DNA of 64,000 nucleotides from Corythucha ciliata (GCA_038030265.1 CM075943.1:13516001-13580000); one strand, 5' to 3'. Numbered from the stretch's first letter, positions 1 through 12,860 are shown. The notes: generated by a model not told the origin, from the sequence alone. Translations and numbers: made by a program.

Positions 1-1590
1 AAAGTCTGAACCAGAAAAAAATTAAAGCATCTCATTATTTTTATTTATCTATAGCTATTTTCAAACATTGAAATGAAAAATTAAAGAACATCAAAGTAAA
101 AAACAATACCCTAAGGCTTTCTGGTTATTTATTTTATCTGCGTCTTGCATTTTTCGCAGTTTGTGGTGGCTAAGTAAATGTCCAAGGACTTCGTTTTTCC
201 GTCATTAATTTCAGGGATATTGACTTTTATTTTTTTCCATTCCTTGTAATTCATGAAAATTTTTGGGAAGTGAAATGGTGAGATGCAACGTTTGAAACTT
301 AGATCCAATTGGTATTAACGCCTAAGGGAGGGGGGGTTAACGTTTATCCTGCAACGAGCCGTATTTTAAATTGTTTAAAGGATTTATCTATATTGTATTT
401 TTTTTTTTCTTTCCTTTCCAATCCTGGGCCAAATTTGTGTGCTCTTGTATGAAAAGAGAGGTTATCTTCCATGTCGCTGATAAAAACGCTATTACTGGTA
501 CAAATCGTCAGTCGGTTTGTTACTGCCGGTTTGTTCTGAAGTTCCGTTATTTTCATGAAATTATCGTTAAAAACAAAAAAATCATGTACAAGCCACCAAT
601 TTTGAATTCATTGCCAGGTAGGTATTTTAAAAATTTAGAACCGAAGGACACGTGATATTATAGAGAAGGCTCTCAGATCCTCCTCACCCAACAGTTTTGT
701 TGAAGTCCTTCAAAATGTTGTAATTTCATGCTGATTGTTTTATGTTTCTATAGTTTTTCTTTATTTGTTCGCGTCCGGTTTTTTTTAGTCGTAATTTACG
801 GGGCAATTATAGAAATATTAAAAGAATCAAGTATAACTAATCCACAGGAGTCCAAAGACGTGACGAGAATCATTTAACGATGAGGAATGGTGTGCAAAAC
901 TGGATAAACTGACTTGTCAAAATGATAGAATTTATTTTCTAGAGTATTTTCTGGGGAATTTATACTCGTTGGTCCCTCCAACGTCTTTCGTCCAGAAATG
1001 CACGAAAGAATTTCATAAAATCGACGTGTTAAAAACAAAACGATGAAAAGGAGCGGGTCCTTTCAATTCGACCTCATTAGAGGCTGGAAAAATAATAGTA
1101 AAAAAATAATAATTACATCAAAATGAATAAGGGGACACACACATTTTTTGTTTTGGAGTAAACGACCCCACTGGTTCGTTATCTGCTTCCCTCTTTCAAT
1201 CGACTTCAATATAGAAGAAAGCAACATCTATTATTACTTCCTTAGTGTTTTGCAGTGATCCTTCGGGTCACGTGATGATTACAGGCCCCGCGGGGTATTG
1301 TAGAACAAAAAACACTGAAAATAAAGAATATTAATGGCCTATTTAATTTTTGCCGCTCGCGAGTCACGCGCGCGTGTCCAGTATTGGAGTTGGCTCAATA
1401 TAGAAACCAGTTTTGCGACATTGCCTATAGTTTAAAAAAACACATTTCGCGGGGCAAAAATTGAAATTTCTTGGGTTTTATACCACATTGTACACAACGC
1501 CGTAAAAATTGGCGTACCCGCGCCCAGTGGCGCCTAAACGATTTCAATGAGGTGTTGCTGAATTCTGAAAAAAAAAGACCCACCAACCTC
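1..1590. other. AT-rich intergenic stretch, nothing recognised
   Basis: No exon, repeat unit or transposon end could be supported here. Short ORFs on both strands near 344-655 overlap each other and have low-complexity composition (F, K and N runs), so I do not treat them as genes. A G run lies near 328-337. Confidence 0.5.
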
Positions 1591-1599
1591 TAGGGATGT

Positions 1600-2520
1600 T
1601 CATATGGGTCTGAAATGGCCAAATAGGCAATTCCGCATAGCGCATACGACTGAAAATGGCTAAACTGCGACAATTCATACCTTAATAAAATAACCAAACC
1701 CCCTAAACGCCCTACCAGTGCCAATTATAAAAGTGTTTCTGTATAAAAATGGCTTTCAAAGCCACACGTGTAGATTTCCATGAATTATTTGCGCTTCGCT
1801 TCACTAAAAATGGCTAAAAACAGAGCTAAATTGACTATTCGCGCCCCTTAATAGTAAAACTGACGATTCGCTATACTTTAAAATGGCAAAACTGTCCATT
1901 TGTACAAAAAATAAAACTGGCGATTTTTGCCTCGTAAATGACTAAACTAACCGTTCGTAGCGTAAAATTAACTTTACTGACGATTCGCCCTTTGGGGATA
2001 ATCAAACGGACTACTCACGCCCTGAAAATGGCTCAAATCACGATTCGCGATTTGGAAATGCTTTAAAAATGACGACTCGCACCTTGAAAATGGCTCGAAT
2101 GACAATTTATGGTCTAGAAATAGTCAAGTTGGCCATTCGCGCCCTTAAAAATGCACAAAACTGACTATTCGCGCTTTTAAAATAACCAAAGTGACAACTC
2201 ACGATTTGAAAATGGCAAACTGACCGTTCGACCCTATAGGAATAGCTTGGCGGACTATTCGAGTCTAAAGAAAAAAATTGCGAATCTGATTATTTTCTTA
2301 CAAAATATTGGTAGAACCAACGATTCGTGCACTTAAAATGGCCAAAACCGTGCATTTTCGCTCTAAAAGTGGCCAAACAGACCATTACGCGCCATTTGTG
2401 TCTTAAAAATCTCAATCTTTAATGTTTCACTCTAAAATGGTCAAACCCGCGCTCTTTGGAAAGTGTCAGGGACGATTCGTCCCATGAAAGTGGTAGAACT
2501 GACTGACTAGACTTTAAAAG
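1600..2520 (+). repeat. Degenerate minisatellite array, type B
   Basis: Irregular repeats built on AAAATGGCTAAACTGAC followed by a CATTCGCGCC-like word, with a period of roughly 35-40 bp and much divergence. Related blocks lie at 9745-10215, 30540-30830 (reverse) and 33790-33890. ORFs within it are by-products of the repeat. Confidence 0.75.
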
Positions 2521-2559
2521 GTGTGCTGCTGGCTGCATTGACAATTCACGCCCTCCCAC

Positions 2560-3400
2560 CATTGGGTATAAACTGACAGTTTCGCGCCTTGAAAAATGAC
2601 AATTCTTGTTCCAAAAAATGGCCAAATTGACCATTCCTGTCTTAACGATCACCAAAATGACTATTCGCGTACTGAAAATTGTAAACTCAGTCACTAAAGA
2701 GAATTCGGGTTTCAGACTATGGATTTTCTTACCTCCCCCATCCATCCCTCTCTCGGGAATTGTCAATTTTGCTCGAACTGTCCAATTCCTCCTTAAAACT
2801 GACAATTTCACCTTTAATAACTTTCAATTACACCCGAGAAACTGACATTTTTGACTTGGAATCTGTCAATTTTACTCCTGCTAAATAACAAAAGGTCACA
2901 AAACTTGATTTTGAAATTCAGCAGTAGACAATTAGGGCTAACAACATGGGGATTTGGAGCTCATTCGTCCTAGAAACTGTCAATGGATTTCTGAAACTTG
3001 CGGTTTCTAATCATCTTTCACTGGAAACAGTCGCGTACTAGAAACTGTCAATTTCGTCGTTGAAATCTGTCAATTTCGCCCAATCAACATTTCTTTTTAA
3101 CGTTCAAACCCGTCAATTTCGTCTTGGAAACTATCAGCAGACATTCTTATCCTGGAAACTGTCAATTTTGTTCTTCGAACTCTCAATTTTGTCCTGAAAA
3201 ACTGTTAATTTCGATGAAATTCACAATATCAGGACAAAATCGGATCAAATTGAGAGTTTTGACGACGAAATTTATAATTTCCTGTACAAAATGCACGGAC
3301 AGTTTCTAGAGCGGAATTGACTGTTTCCGAGACAAATGTCCGTTGATAATTTTCAGGCCGAAATTGACAGTTTTGAATGATTTGAATGAAGTTTGATGAT
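2560..3400 (+). repeat. Degenerate minisatellite array, type C
   Basis: The words GAAACTGTCAATTT and TTCGTCCT recur at about 25-30 bp spacing. It follows the type B block with little break, so the two may be stages of one evolving array. Confidence 0.65.
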
Positions 3401-3419
3401 TTGAGCGATTTGTCACAAT

Positions 3420-3770
3420 TTTAGCTTATATTTATAGCGGCTTTTCTCCTTTTCTCAGTTTCAGCAGCACGTATCGGCGTTTTTTTTTTTTCTTTTTTTT
3501 TTACAATCGAATTGGCGTTTTTTGTTCATTCTAGCCATGAATCAGGCCGTTTCCTCAATTTTCGCTGTGAAATGTTTTTGTTTTTCCCAGCCTTAGCTCC
3601 GAATTAACGCATTTTCACCCTTTTAGCCATGAGTTTGAAGATTTCTCAAATGTATTTACGAATTATCGTAAACGAATGTATTTTCTAATTTTTAGGCGAA
3701 AATTAGCGCTTTTTCCCAGTTTTAGTCACGAAGCTGCATGGAGAAAACACGAATTAGCGTTTTGTTAAAG
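3420..3770 (+). repeat. Type A minisatellite array, plus orientation
   Basis: Units combine a T run, CTCAATTTTAG-like and GCGAATTAGCG-like words at about 30 bp period, strongly diverged. This is the first of many type A blocks in the window. Confidence 0.7.
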
Positions 3771-3839
3771 ACACTGATCCATATTATAATTGACGAATCG
3801 GGCAAATGTGACGTTTTAGGGTATGTCTGCGCGGCTAAA

Positions 3840-4720
3840 ATCGTAGTAAAATTGATAATTTGCGGCTAAAATCGTAAAAAAATTGATAGTTTGCGGCTAA
3901 AATTGATCTTAGGGGTTAATTCGCGTACTCTCTATGTTTAATCCGGAGGCCAAAATTGATAAAAAATGGAATTCGCGGACAAACGGCTAAAATGGGAGTG
4001 AAAGCTTAAAGAGCACTGCGAGTGTGGCTAAATGTTTGGAATGTCACGCTAATTCGATGTGAACATTGAGAAAAAGTGCTTATTTGTGGCAATACAGGGT
4101 GGATCAATAAAGCAATAAAATGACGTCTATCCTAAAGGAAATGTTCCGTGGTTTCTGGAAATGGCATCACTTTTTGGATTTGGTGCGATATAAGCCGAGA
4201 AATTGCGGATTTTTTGAAGCATGCATTGGTTACTTTTTTAAACAAAAAAAAAATCATAACTCCGGAACGGATCGACGTAGTACACTTCCGAAGGTACCAT
4301 TTTACTCCAGTTTTAACGTAGTTTTAGCCAAAAATGTTTGTCACACTTATACGGATCCACCCTGTATATCATTAAAAATCGCTCTTGACGGTTAAACTTG
4401 ATAAAAGACACTCATTTTCGGCGAGCCCGGATTTGAACTTTGAAAAAATATTAAGTCAAGGTAAAAAATTCGGGCCTAATTCGAGGCTAAAAATGAGAAA
4501 AAGCGTTCAATGGAGAGTTCAATTGAGGAAAAGGGCTAATTCACGGCTTGAAAGATCAAAGAAAATCGCTCTTTGTGGATAAAATTGATATAAAAGGCAT
4601 TGCTTTACGGCTAAAAATGGGAGAAAACGCCAGTTCGCGATTTTATTGGTCGACTTTGCCGATGAAAATTGAAAAATTACGCTATTTGGCGAGAAAGGGG
4701 CTAAAAGTTAGAAAATACAT
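3840..4720 (-). repeat. Type A minisatellite array, reversed, split by a MITE
   Basis: Here the same unit reads backwards (GCGGCTAAAATTG and GAGAAAAAGCGCTAATTC type words). The block is flanked on both sides by type A in the plus orientation, so the array has an internal inversion or a head-to-head junction. A 270-bp MITE at 4095-4364 lies inside it. Confidence 0.7.
4095..4364. mobile_element. Small Tc1/mariner-type MITE with TA target duplication
   Basis: The element opens with CAGGGTGGATC and closes with its exact reverse complement GATCCACCCTG, giving 11-bp terminal inverted repeats. TA dinucleotides flank it at 4093-4094 and 4365-4366, the target signature of the Tc1/mariner superfamily. 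The ORF across it (4120-4395) runs out of the element and resembles no transposase I know, so it is probably non-autonomous. The type A repeat continues on both sides in the same orientation, which supports insertion into a pre-existing array. Confidence 0.8.
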
Positions 4721-4859
4721 TTTACAGATATTTAGCCTCGTAACTATAGCAATTTCGTGGCTTTTTATCCTCACTAGCCTGGCTGTAAGTTCCTGATGAA
4801 AAACCGGTCTAATCAGCGCTTTTAGTCCCAAGGTTTCAAGGTGGGCGCATAAAACCTCG

Positions 4860-6200
4860 TTCTCAGAGTGCAGCAAATCAGCAAGTTTTTCTATATTTTA
4901 GCAGAGAATTAGAACTGTTCTCAGTTTGATGTGAAAAATAGGGTTTTCTTACGCATTTTCCACAATATTAGCCAAAATAGCTAATTTTGTCTAAATTTTT
5001 GCCACGAATCTCATTTTTTTGTTATGACCATGCGCTAGGAATTTGCGATTTTCGTTAGCCGTAAATCAGCGGGGTTTTCCATGTAATAGCCATAAGTTGG
5101 CGGTTTTTCTCAATTTCAACCTCAAAATTGCGAATGGGCGTATTTTCAATTTTGGATGCAAATTGGAATTATTCACAATTTTGGCCGCGAATTAGTTATT
5201 TTCCTCAATTTTTTCCGTGAATTAGCTCTTTTTCTTAATTTTAGCAGCGTAATAGCGTTTCTAATCAGTGAATTAGCGAATGTTCTCAATTTCAACCCCT
5301 CAATTGACGTTTTCCGCACTTTTAGATGCAAATTGGATGTTTTTTCCATTTTTAGTAGCGAATTGGCTTTTTTTTTTTAACAATTTAGGCTGAAAAATTA
5401 GCCTATCTCCTAATTTTGATTTTTTCAAGCCGCAAATTAGCATTTTTGTTCATTTTAGCACCGCATGAAATATTTTATTTTACTTTTAGCTATAGATTAG
5501 CACTTCTTCACAGTTCTAGCCTTGAAATCAGCGGTGTTTTTTAACTTATAGCCATGAATTAGCCCCAATGGCGTACCCTGAGGGGGGGGGTGGACAGGTG
5601 GATCTGTCCCTCCGGGGGGAGACCGTTTTTAGCCAAGTTTTAGCGAAATTCCAGCATTACGAATGGCATTCATTACAACAACCGTCCCCCGCCGGTCCTT
5701 TGTATAGGATTTGTAGGTACGCCTCTGAATTTACCTTTTTTCTCCATTTTAGCCACAAAATAGCCTTCAGAAGGCGCGAAGAAGAGTGTTCAAGATGGAA
5801 ATTTCACCACAATTTTGGCCGTGAATTGGTGATTTTCCTCAAGTTTTGCCGCGGACTAACGCTCTTTCTCAATTTTAGCGGTGCAGTAGCGATTCTAGCC
5901 CGAGAATTAGCGAATTTTCTCAATTTTAGCCATGAATTGACGTATCCTTTTTAACCTTTTTCCCAATTTTTTTCAGCGAATTAGCACTTTTTCTCAATTT
6001 AAGCTGAAAATTAGAGTTTTCTCTAGTTTTGGCCACACGAATTATGGTGGTTTTTTTCAATTTTAGACCACGAATTAGCGCTTTCTTGCAGTTTTAGCCA
6101 CGAATATTAACGTTTTTTCAAAGTTTTTGCCACGTCAGCAAGTTGCACATTGACGATCAGCACATTAGTGCGCTTAAGGACCTATAACGAAACAGAGGAC
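4860..6200 (+). repeat. Type A minisatellite array, plus orientation
   Basis: Dense diverged copies of TTTTTCTCAATTTTAG followed by CCGCGAATTAGCG-like words. It is interrupted around 5565-5725 by a GC-rich stretch with a G run that looks like a transposon end. Confidence 0.75.
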
Positions 6201-6508
6201 GGTGTATTTTCTCTCCGCGAATTTTCCTCAAGAAGGCGAGAATTTTCTAAAATATTAGCCAACAGAATCGCTCTCGAGGACTAATCGAGTATTCAGCCCA
6301 CGCTCTTTGCTGATATCACTTATTGCAACGTTAAAAAAGACTGAAATTCGTACAAAGGTGCCAAATCGCGGTTCAATCTTCCAAACATTTCAATTTTTCA
6401 CTGACATGCATCCATGAATACAGAACCTAAAAATCGTCATTGTTCCGTATAAGCTTTTCCGGTGCCCCGGGGCGTTCCGCCCCCTCGACCCTATCCCAGT
6501 ACGCTGCT
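5564..6508. mobile_element. Candidate hAT-like element carrying type A repeats
   Basis: The left edge reads CAATGGCGTACC followed by a G run. The right edge ends GTACGCTGCTGG, whose reverse complement (CCAGCAGCGTAC) resembles the left edge. About 280 bp of the right part is shared with 24300-24720. No convincing 8-bp target duplication was found, so the boundaries are tentative; the left edge may belong to another insertion. Confidence 0.4.
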
Positions 6509-6519
6509 GGTTGGGATCT

Positions 6520-8930
6520 TAGTGATATCCGTCATTCCCACCCCAATACCCACCACCCAGCACCAACGCTGTCATTATTGAGGAAAAGCGCCAATGTGTG
6601 AAGCTATAAAATTGAGAAAAATCGGCACTGAATCACTCATCAGGCTCAGCTAAAAATAAACATAACCTAAAAGACACAACTCGTTGTTTACAAACGGGAG
6701 GACTTTCATAAACTGGTTATTTAACAACTCTATTAATCGTGATCAGGTAGCGAGAATTATCAGCCATTAATCTCAATCAGCGCTTTATGACAACGTATGA
6801 GCAGTCCAATTGACTGATCGTGAGACGTCTACAACACCGCTCTTTTCTCACACTCACTCACTCTCTCTCTCTCCATTCCATCCCGCTGCCACAATTTACA
6901 AGCGCCGCGATTGCCTTGTTCTAGAACGAGGCTCTGTGTAGTGATTTCCATTAAAAAGAAACGTTCTAAAAGTTAAAATAATCATCATTAAAAGAACATA
7001 GAAATAGTAAATTGGAAATCCTGTGCAATGATTAAGAAATAACGAATAAATATTCTTCTTCAAAATACGCACACGGCGCAATAAGAACTCTCATTTTTAT
7101 AATCGTCTGCTTGCCCCCCCCCCCCTTATAAACGTGAGCGCCAGTCGTACATATTGTTTTTCTCACAATAAAAATATAGATGTATCGCGAAAACGTGATC
7201 TCTTATACAATTGCGATTTTTCGGTCTTTATATTATGCACCACACTATTGAACTCTTTTACAGGGGCAACCTATATCGATTAATATTTGACATTTTAAAT
7301 GTCTACAGAGAGAGCAACCCTGTTTGGGAAATAAATAAATTTATACGGGAAGAGGTCTCCCGGACAATAAATAAGTCAGTGTTCTCATTTAAGCGGTTCC
7401 TTGCCCACTGTATATCTCTTGATCCAGTCACCCGACCCGACCTCTTGACTTAAAGTATCCTTCAACTGTGGATTGACACGGTTTTACTGAATAGTAAAAA
7501 ATCGTTCTTAGCGTTTATACTTGTTTTAATTCAATACGAACCCGTGGACAATTGGACATTTCACAGCCTGCTAAGGTGAAATAATGTCCTTACGCGAGCT
7601 TAACCTGAACCCTTCGATTGGACAAAAAACGCTGGGGATTAGAGCCTGCTAAATCCTTTTCATTAAAATTTGGTTTGAGTAGCCACTTCGGAGTTCACAT
7701 TTTGTTGTTTCTACCTAAGCTCACACGCACGTGCGTCTGCCAAAATCGTTCAAAAGTTATTTCTCGCCCCCCTCCTCTTATCTCACTTCTTTCGCGACAC
7801 GAGCGAGAGGAGAACATCCTAGCATTTATAGATCAGTCTACCTCTTTGAACGACAAGCTCTTCAGGGAAGGTCAGGGTTATCAACAATATTCAACCACTG
7901 CGGAATCGAGTGTCGTTTGAGAACGGGAATTTTATTATTTTATTGTTCACGGGAGCTTCCTCATTATACTGTTTTTTGTGTGTGATTTTTCTGTATAAAA
8001 TCATCGTCACAAGGACTTCCCCCCGCTTTCACCTCTAATACCATTGAGAGCTACTTCGCATTAGTTTCCGGACAACTAACTTGTTGTCTCACATTTCTTC
8101 TCAGCAATTAAGAAATATGTATATATTTTCAAATTCGAAGATTTATGGAAAAAACAGGTTCAAGCATCGTTGCAATATTTTTCTTCAATGTTTAACCCAC
8201 TAAGGTGACTCGACCAAACTATGACATATTTAGCAATTCACGGTCATACAAGTTTTAAAGTATTCAAAATAAATGCGCTATGACTACATTCTGCGAGTAC
8301 TTTCTACGTTGTGTTGCATTTTTCTTCCCATTACTCCTCCTACGGTGCCCTGTTAAAACGTGATTTATTAAAAATAAAATGCGACTAAGCATCCCGGAGT
8401 GTTCCGTAAATAAAGCACCCTTTTAGCAACAACTTCCCGAGAGCGATAAATTAGATATTAAACCTACCGCGTTCAACATTCTCCGCAGTCTCGTAGTTGA
8501 AATCAAGATAAATAGGTCAAACTGAATCTAACAGTTTAAGCCTATTGAAATAATAGGAGTAAGGGGGTGGGGTTATCATTGAAATTAACATGATTCAAAG
8601 GTAAAATAGAAATCAGGTGGATGTGTCTGAGAAAAATAGTCAATTCCATTTTGAGCGGCCAGGCCAGGCCGTCCTAGCCTCGTGGGTCATGGACCACGGT
8701 GATATTAAATATACTTTCATTTCCTTTAACGTACTATTATCAATGAAAAAAGAATTCGCGTAGCCTTTAATTGGATTCTTCGTATTCACAGCCTCTGCAC
8801 TAGTTGTGCACGGTTAGGCGAAACCGCAACTTTTCAAGGTGCGAGGAGACTAAACTTATTCTCAGTAAAAGTCCTCATTAAGGTGCACTGACCTCACTCG
8901 AGTCCGGCTACATTCTGCTATTCACTATTA
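6520..8930. other. Unique AT-rich sequence, no gene recognised
   Basis: Contains a CT-rich simple repeat near 6848-6875 and a C run near 7113-7124. ORFs at 7211-7453 and 7618-7985 show no domain I recognise. No tRNA or transposon ends seen. Confidence 0.5.
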
Positions 8931-9289
8931 TTTCTGAGGAGCTCATAAAATGGGCGGCTCAAATCGGAATATGAGAAAAAAATGCAACCGAGAAAATCGT
9001 CCAATCAACCCTCGGTTGTTTTTCCAAATTAAAAATAGAACGAGCCTGTGTAATACCTTGAATTTTTTTTGGCATAACCGAAGGTCAAAATGGATTTTCG
9101 ATCAGACCAGACGGTCGATGGAGTTCTCATCGCGATATCCTGTTGTTACTGCCCCGCAGTTTGGCCCATTTTCAGGCGGCCACACGCACTCGGATCCACC
9201 CTGCCTCGCTCAGTCGCTCATTCTGGAGTCGATAAACGCACATTTTCATTCATACCATTGTCTGACGGTCACATAAAGCTGAAATAGAG

Positions 9290-9560
9290 AAGCTAAAAGT
9301 TAAAAAATTGCTAATTTACGAATAAAATTATTAAAATTGGCTAATTCGTGGTGTAAAATTGAGAAAAAGCGCTAATTCGCGGTAGAAATTGTGAAAAACT
9401 CGGTTCATGGCTGACATTGGGAAAAATCCCTGTTTAGCTAGTAATTTAGGAATAACGTTAATTGACGTCTAAAATTAAACTAAAAAAGCTAGTTCGCTGC
9501 TAAAAATGAGAAAACCACAATTCGCGACTTATTGAGAGAAAAGGGCTTGTTTCCGGTAAC
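9290..9560 (-). repeat. Type A minisatellite, reversed
   Basis: Words such as GAGAAAAAGCGCTAATTCGC are the reverse complement of the type A unit. About nine diverged units, ending at a GC-richer unique block. Confidence 0.65.
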
Positions 9561-9740
9561 GGGTGTGTAAGTAGCGTGTCGGCCTTGACCTGCTGGCAAG
9601 GCCGCAGGACTTTCACGTGCCAGGTCACTTCTCTGAAGTCCCGACTGGTCTATCCTGGCAATGTGCCCTCGAGGGCATCAAATCAGGGCGAGAAGAAGGC
9701 ACACACCTGGTACCGCGCTGGTTCTGTACAGCCAAACTTT
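9560..9740. other. GC-richer unique block between two arrays
   Basis: Composition shifts sharply from the AT-rich arrays on each side. It includes GGCCTTGACCTGCTGG and GCCCTCGAGGGC, the latter a palindrome. It may be a transposon or LINE fragment, but no coding frame or terminal repeat supports that. Confidence 0.3.
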
Positions 9741-9744
9741 TAAT

Positions 9745-10215
9745 TCAGGCCCTAAAAGTGGCAAAAATGAGCCTATAATGTATTAAAAAAAAACAGCTGA
9801 ACTGACAGTTCGAGCCTTGAAAAGGCTCAACGTATAGCGATACTTGCCCTGAAAATATCAAAACCGATCACGCGAACTCCAAAAATGGCCAAAATAACCA
9901 TTCGCACGTTGAAAATGTTTAAAACTGAGGGTTCGAGCCCTCAAAATGCCAAAAAACTGACTACTGGCGTTCGAAAAATGGCCAAACTGACCATTCACGC
10001 CTTGAAAATGGCTAAACTTACATTTAGCGACCTAAAAAAAACTACCAAACCGGCAATTCAAGCCCTGATGCTGGCTTGACGGACCATTCTTGTCTCAAGA
10101 ATGACAAAACTGACTATTTTTTCGTCGAAAAAATGGTAAAATTGACTATTCACGCCCCAAAAATGGCCTTACTGATAATCAGACTGGCTATTCATGTCTT
10201 AAAAATGAATTAATT
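9745..10215 (+). repeat. Type B minisatellite array
   Basis: Repeats of AAAATGGCCAAACTGACC and CATTCACGCC-like words. The reading frame 9885-10079 is a repeat product, with a recurring MAKLT motif. Confidence 0.75.
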
Positions 10216-10390
10216 TTGCGTTTGGAAGACCCTTTTCTACGGACAATTAGGGGGTTACTTCCCTCCTCAACGCACCACCCTAGTCACAACTGTGAATTCG
10301 AGGGTGTGGGGAGGGTGAAAATTAAGAAATTAATCTTTTAATTAAATACTTACCATTCTTTACTTGTTTTGAATTCCGAGAAAACATTGC

Positions 10391-10463
10391 TCACCAGTTG
10401 GGATTCGAACCCACGACCTCTTAGTTTCGCGCCAGGTGCTCTAACCAACTGAGCCATCCCAGG
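10391..10463 (-). ncRNA. tRNA-derived SINE head or tRNA pseudogene
   Basis: On the minus strand there is a good A box (TGGCTCAGTTGG) and a perfect B box (GGTTCGAATCC) at tRNA spacing, with recognisable D and T arms. The acceptor ends (CCTGGGA and CTGGTGA) do not pair, and the anticodon loop CGCGAAA lacks the invariant T33. A functional tRNA is therefore unlikely; a Pol III SINE head or decayed tRNA fits better. No clear SINE tail is visible beyond an AT-rich stretch. Confidence 0.6.
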
Positions 10464-10569
10464 AGTACACGCAAAGAGCGAATTCACCCAGGAGAAATCC
10501 CCTCTCGGATCATATTTTAGTTCTCTGAACAAAAAACACCTGAAATCCCCAACTTAATGGTAAATAACA

Positions 10570-11660
10570 TTGTCAGTTTTTGTTCGAAATGACAATTTTA
10601 GGCCTACTAAAACCTCCATTTGTGTGCTAAATCGCCGTTTTTGTGCTTCACCACCGGGTCCGTTTATGTAAGCGTTCTTAAGGGTTTGCATAGTGCTAAA
10701 TTTATCATTAGGGTATAAGTTCACATAAGCTCATCATAAGGATTAACCGAACATTGAACCCATGTGGTCAGCCCGGGTCTATAATAGCGATTAAATAGCC
10801 AGTTTGAGCTAAAATCACCAGATTCGAGGTAAACCCACTGAATTTGATTTCAAGGTGAAATTTTCACCTTTTCCATTTGACAGTTTTTAGGGTAAAACTA
10901 CAATTTCAGCAGATTCATCCTTTTTGGCCTAAAGTCATCCGTTTTGGGGAAAACCTCATTCACAGAGTGACATTTGTCTGTTTTGGAGTAAAATATCGAA
11001 TTTTTGCGGTATAGTCATCGTATCGAGTGTTAAATATTCATTTTTTGAATGGAACAGAAAATTTTCAGGCTAAAATCACCAGTTTTGTAGTTAAAGCCAC
11101 AGTTTTTAGGGCCAGGGGAGGACACGTCAGCTTTGGCGAGAAATCATAAGATTTTTTTTAGTAAAATCGCGAATTGTTTTTAATGCAGAGTGGTCTGTTT
11201 TGGTAAGATCAATCGTTTTTTCATCAATTCAGGTTAAACCCACCATTTTTAGGGTGAAATAATCAATTTTGGGGTAAAGCCTGGGTTTTAAAATCGCCAG
11301 TTTTGCTGTGAAATCTTTAGTTCAAGTTTAGAGGTAACACATTCGGCTTTTATTGGCGTGTAATCGACAGTTTTGAAAAATATTGAGTTATAGAGTGAAA
11401 TCTATGGTTTTGGGTTTGAAAAATGCCAGTTTTGAGATAAAAGAAATGTTTGATTTTTACGTCTCTCAGGACCAGGCGTTGGTGACAAGTCGGCCACCCA
11501 CTATTTGAGTGCCAAGCCTTATTCCTACAAAGTATGGATTTCCGAGGAAAACATTGCCAATTTTTGGACAAAAAAACCCCAACGGAGGTGGTTAGTTTTT
11601 TTTTATGGATTTACGGCCCCTTTTGTGAAAACTCAGTTTCCGGGAAAGAATTTGACAATT
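10570..11660 (+). repeat. Degenerate minisatellite array, type D
   Basis: Recurring GGGTAAAAT and CACCAGTTTTG-type words with about 30-35 bp spacing, distinct from types A and B. Short ORFs within (for example 11350-11571) are not credible genes. Confidence 0.65.
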
Positions 11661-11724
11661 TAATGCACCGATTTAATGAACTACCAGTTCTTTTGCAGCA
11701 TGGGTCTCAAGAACGTCCGACAGC

Positions 11725-11765
11725 GTCTGATGCCCACCCCTGGATTGGATCACGGGCTGGCTAAC
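11725..11765. mobile_element. Solo right-end fragment of the hAT family seen at 49555-51187
   Basis: The stretch TGATGCCCACCCC, then GATCACGGGCTGGCTA, closely matches the right end of the complete hAT element near 51150-51181 (TAATGCCCACCCCTTGATTACGGGCTGGCTA). The upstream type D array could be the interior of this old copy. The left end was not located. Confidence 0.5.
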
Positions 11766-11944
11766 TTTAGAGTTGCCAGTTTGGATTAACAGAAACAACT
11801 TTTGGGCTATTTCTGGGAGAAAATCCGCGGTTGAAATGGAGGATAAACGCTAAACAGTGATTAGGACTATCCCCCCTCCCCCACTCACTCACTGTAATCC
11901 GCATACACGTCTTTGAACGACAGCTTACTGTAAGGCCTCCCTGT

Positions 11945-12110
11945 GCTGTAAGGCTTGGCTAGCTATTCGCTCGCTAATATCAGCAAAACTGACAAATTTG
12001 GACCCTAAAAATGACTGTAAGGACAATGCTTGCCCTGAAAATGCCATTAATCTCAGATTCACGGTGTTTTTGAAGTAAAATTGAGTGTTATTCCTGAATC
12101 AATAGGATGA
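11945..12110 (+). repeat. Dispersed repeat, copy 1
   Basis: Clearly related to 38745-38905: both start CTTGGCT(A/G)GCTATTCGC, continue with CCCTAAAAATG and TGCCCTGAAAAT, and end near GAGT(A/G)TTATT-like text, with scattered substitutions and indels. This is an interspersed element of about 160 bp, not an array. Function unknown. Confidence 0.65.
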
Positions 12111-12329
12111 GGCAAATAGTGCATTTCAAGTATAAGAGAAGCGGGTGCCCCACCCCCCGCCCTCTTTGCAACCGCCAGTGATACTGTTAGGGGTGACCGA
12201 ATATGGCAAATAGCTCTTCTAAACCCCAATTTAGCGGGCTTAGTCACAAAAAAAAAAAAAAAAAAAATCGCGGGGTATAGAACCGTTGAAAATAGAATTT
12301 TAGCGTTTTGAGCTTTTTCAATAATGAAT

Positions 12330-12860
12330 TGTGTGTGTTTCTTTCTTAAACACATCAATTTTACGAGTTTCAGTAGAATTTAAAAGCCAAATTTCACGAG
12401 TTTGGCTCTTTGAAATCAATTTGGCAGGTTTAGTTCACTCTAGGAAACAACTTCGCGGGTTATTCGATTTTCTAAAAAAGTATTTTCTCTGTTTCACCTG
12501 TATTCAAAAGCTTAAATTCTGCTCTGTCAGGGAGGTGTCCGTTTCTTAGCTGTAGCCAGTGATGTGTGGTGGTGGAATTAAACCGTGAGCTCCACCCTGT
12601 GCTGTTCTTTCGACTGCAATAGATCCCCGAGAGGGATTGGCGTCGCCAAGATTGGCTTTTTTTTTGGGGGGGGGAGGACCTTATTTTGCGGTTTTTATGA
12701 TGGCACCCTCTTTCAAAACCGATAACCACGCGGGGGAAAAGCCCATAAGGAAAGCCTCGGGACTCAATTTGAAGGTTCCCAGGTTTGGCTAATTGAAAAA
12801 CCTAAATTCGTGGGTTCGGCTGCCTATGCAGCTATATTTTCGGAGATTTGGAAAGTCCAA
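12330..12860 (+). repeat. Degenerate minisatellite, type F, interrupted
   Basis: Words of the form AATTTCGCGGGTTTGGCTCT and TTGAAAA recur at 12340-12480 and 12770-12850. The intervening 12490-12760 is unique, with a G run near 12667. Confidence 0.55.

Noticed and set aside
8950..9020. Missing first coding exon of the CD36-like gene (an ATG followed by basic residues)
   Set aside because: No GT donor in the required phase follows it, and it lies almost 20 kb upstream with no other support.
9179..9203. Second copy of the 4095-4364 MITE (GGATCCACCCTG)
   Set aside because: Only about 25 bp around one end match imperfectly, with no opposite end or TA at the right place.
10391..10463. Functional tRNA-Ser (CGA anticodon)
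   Set aside because: The acceptor ends do not pair and T33 is missing; a SINE head or tRNA pseudogene fits better.
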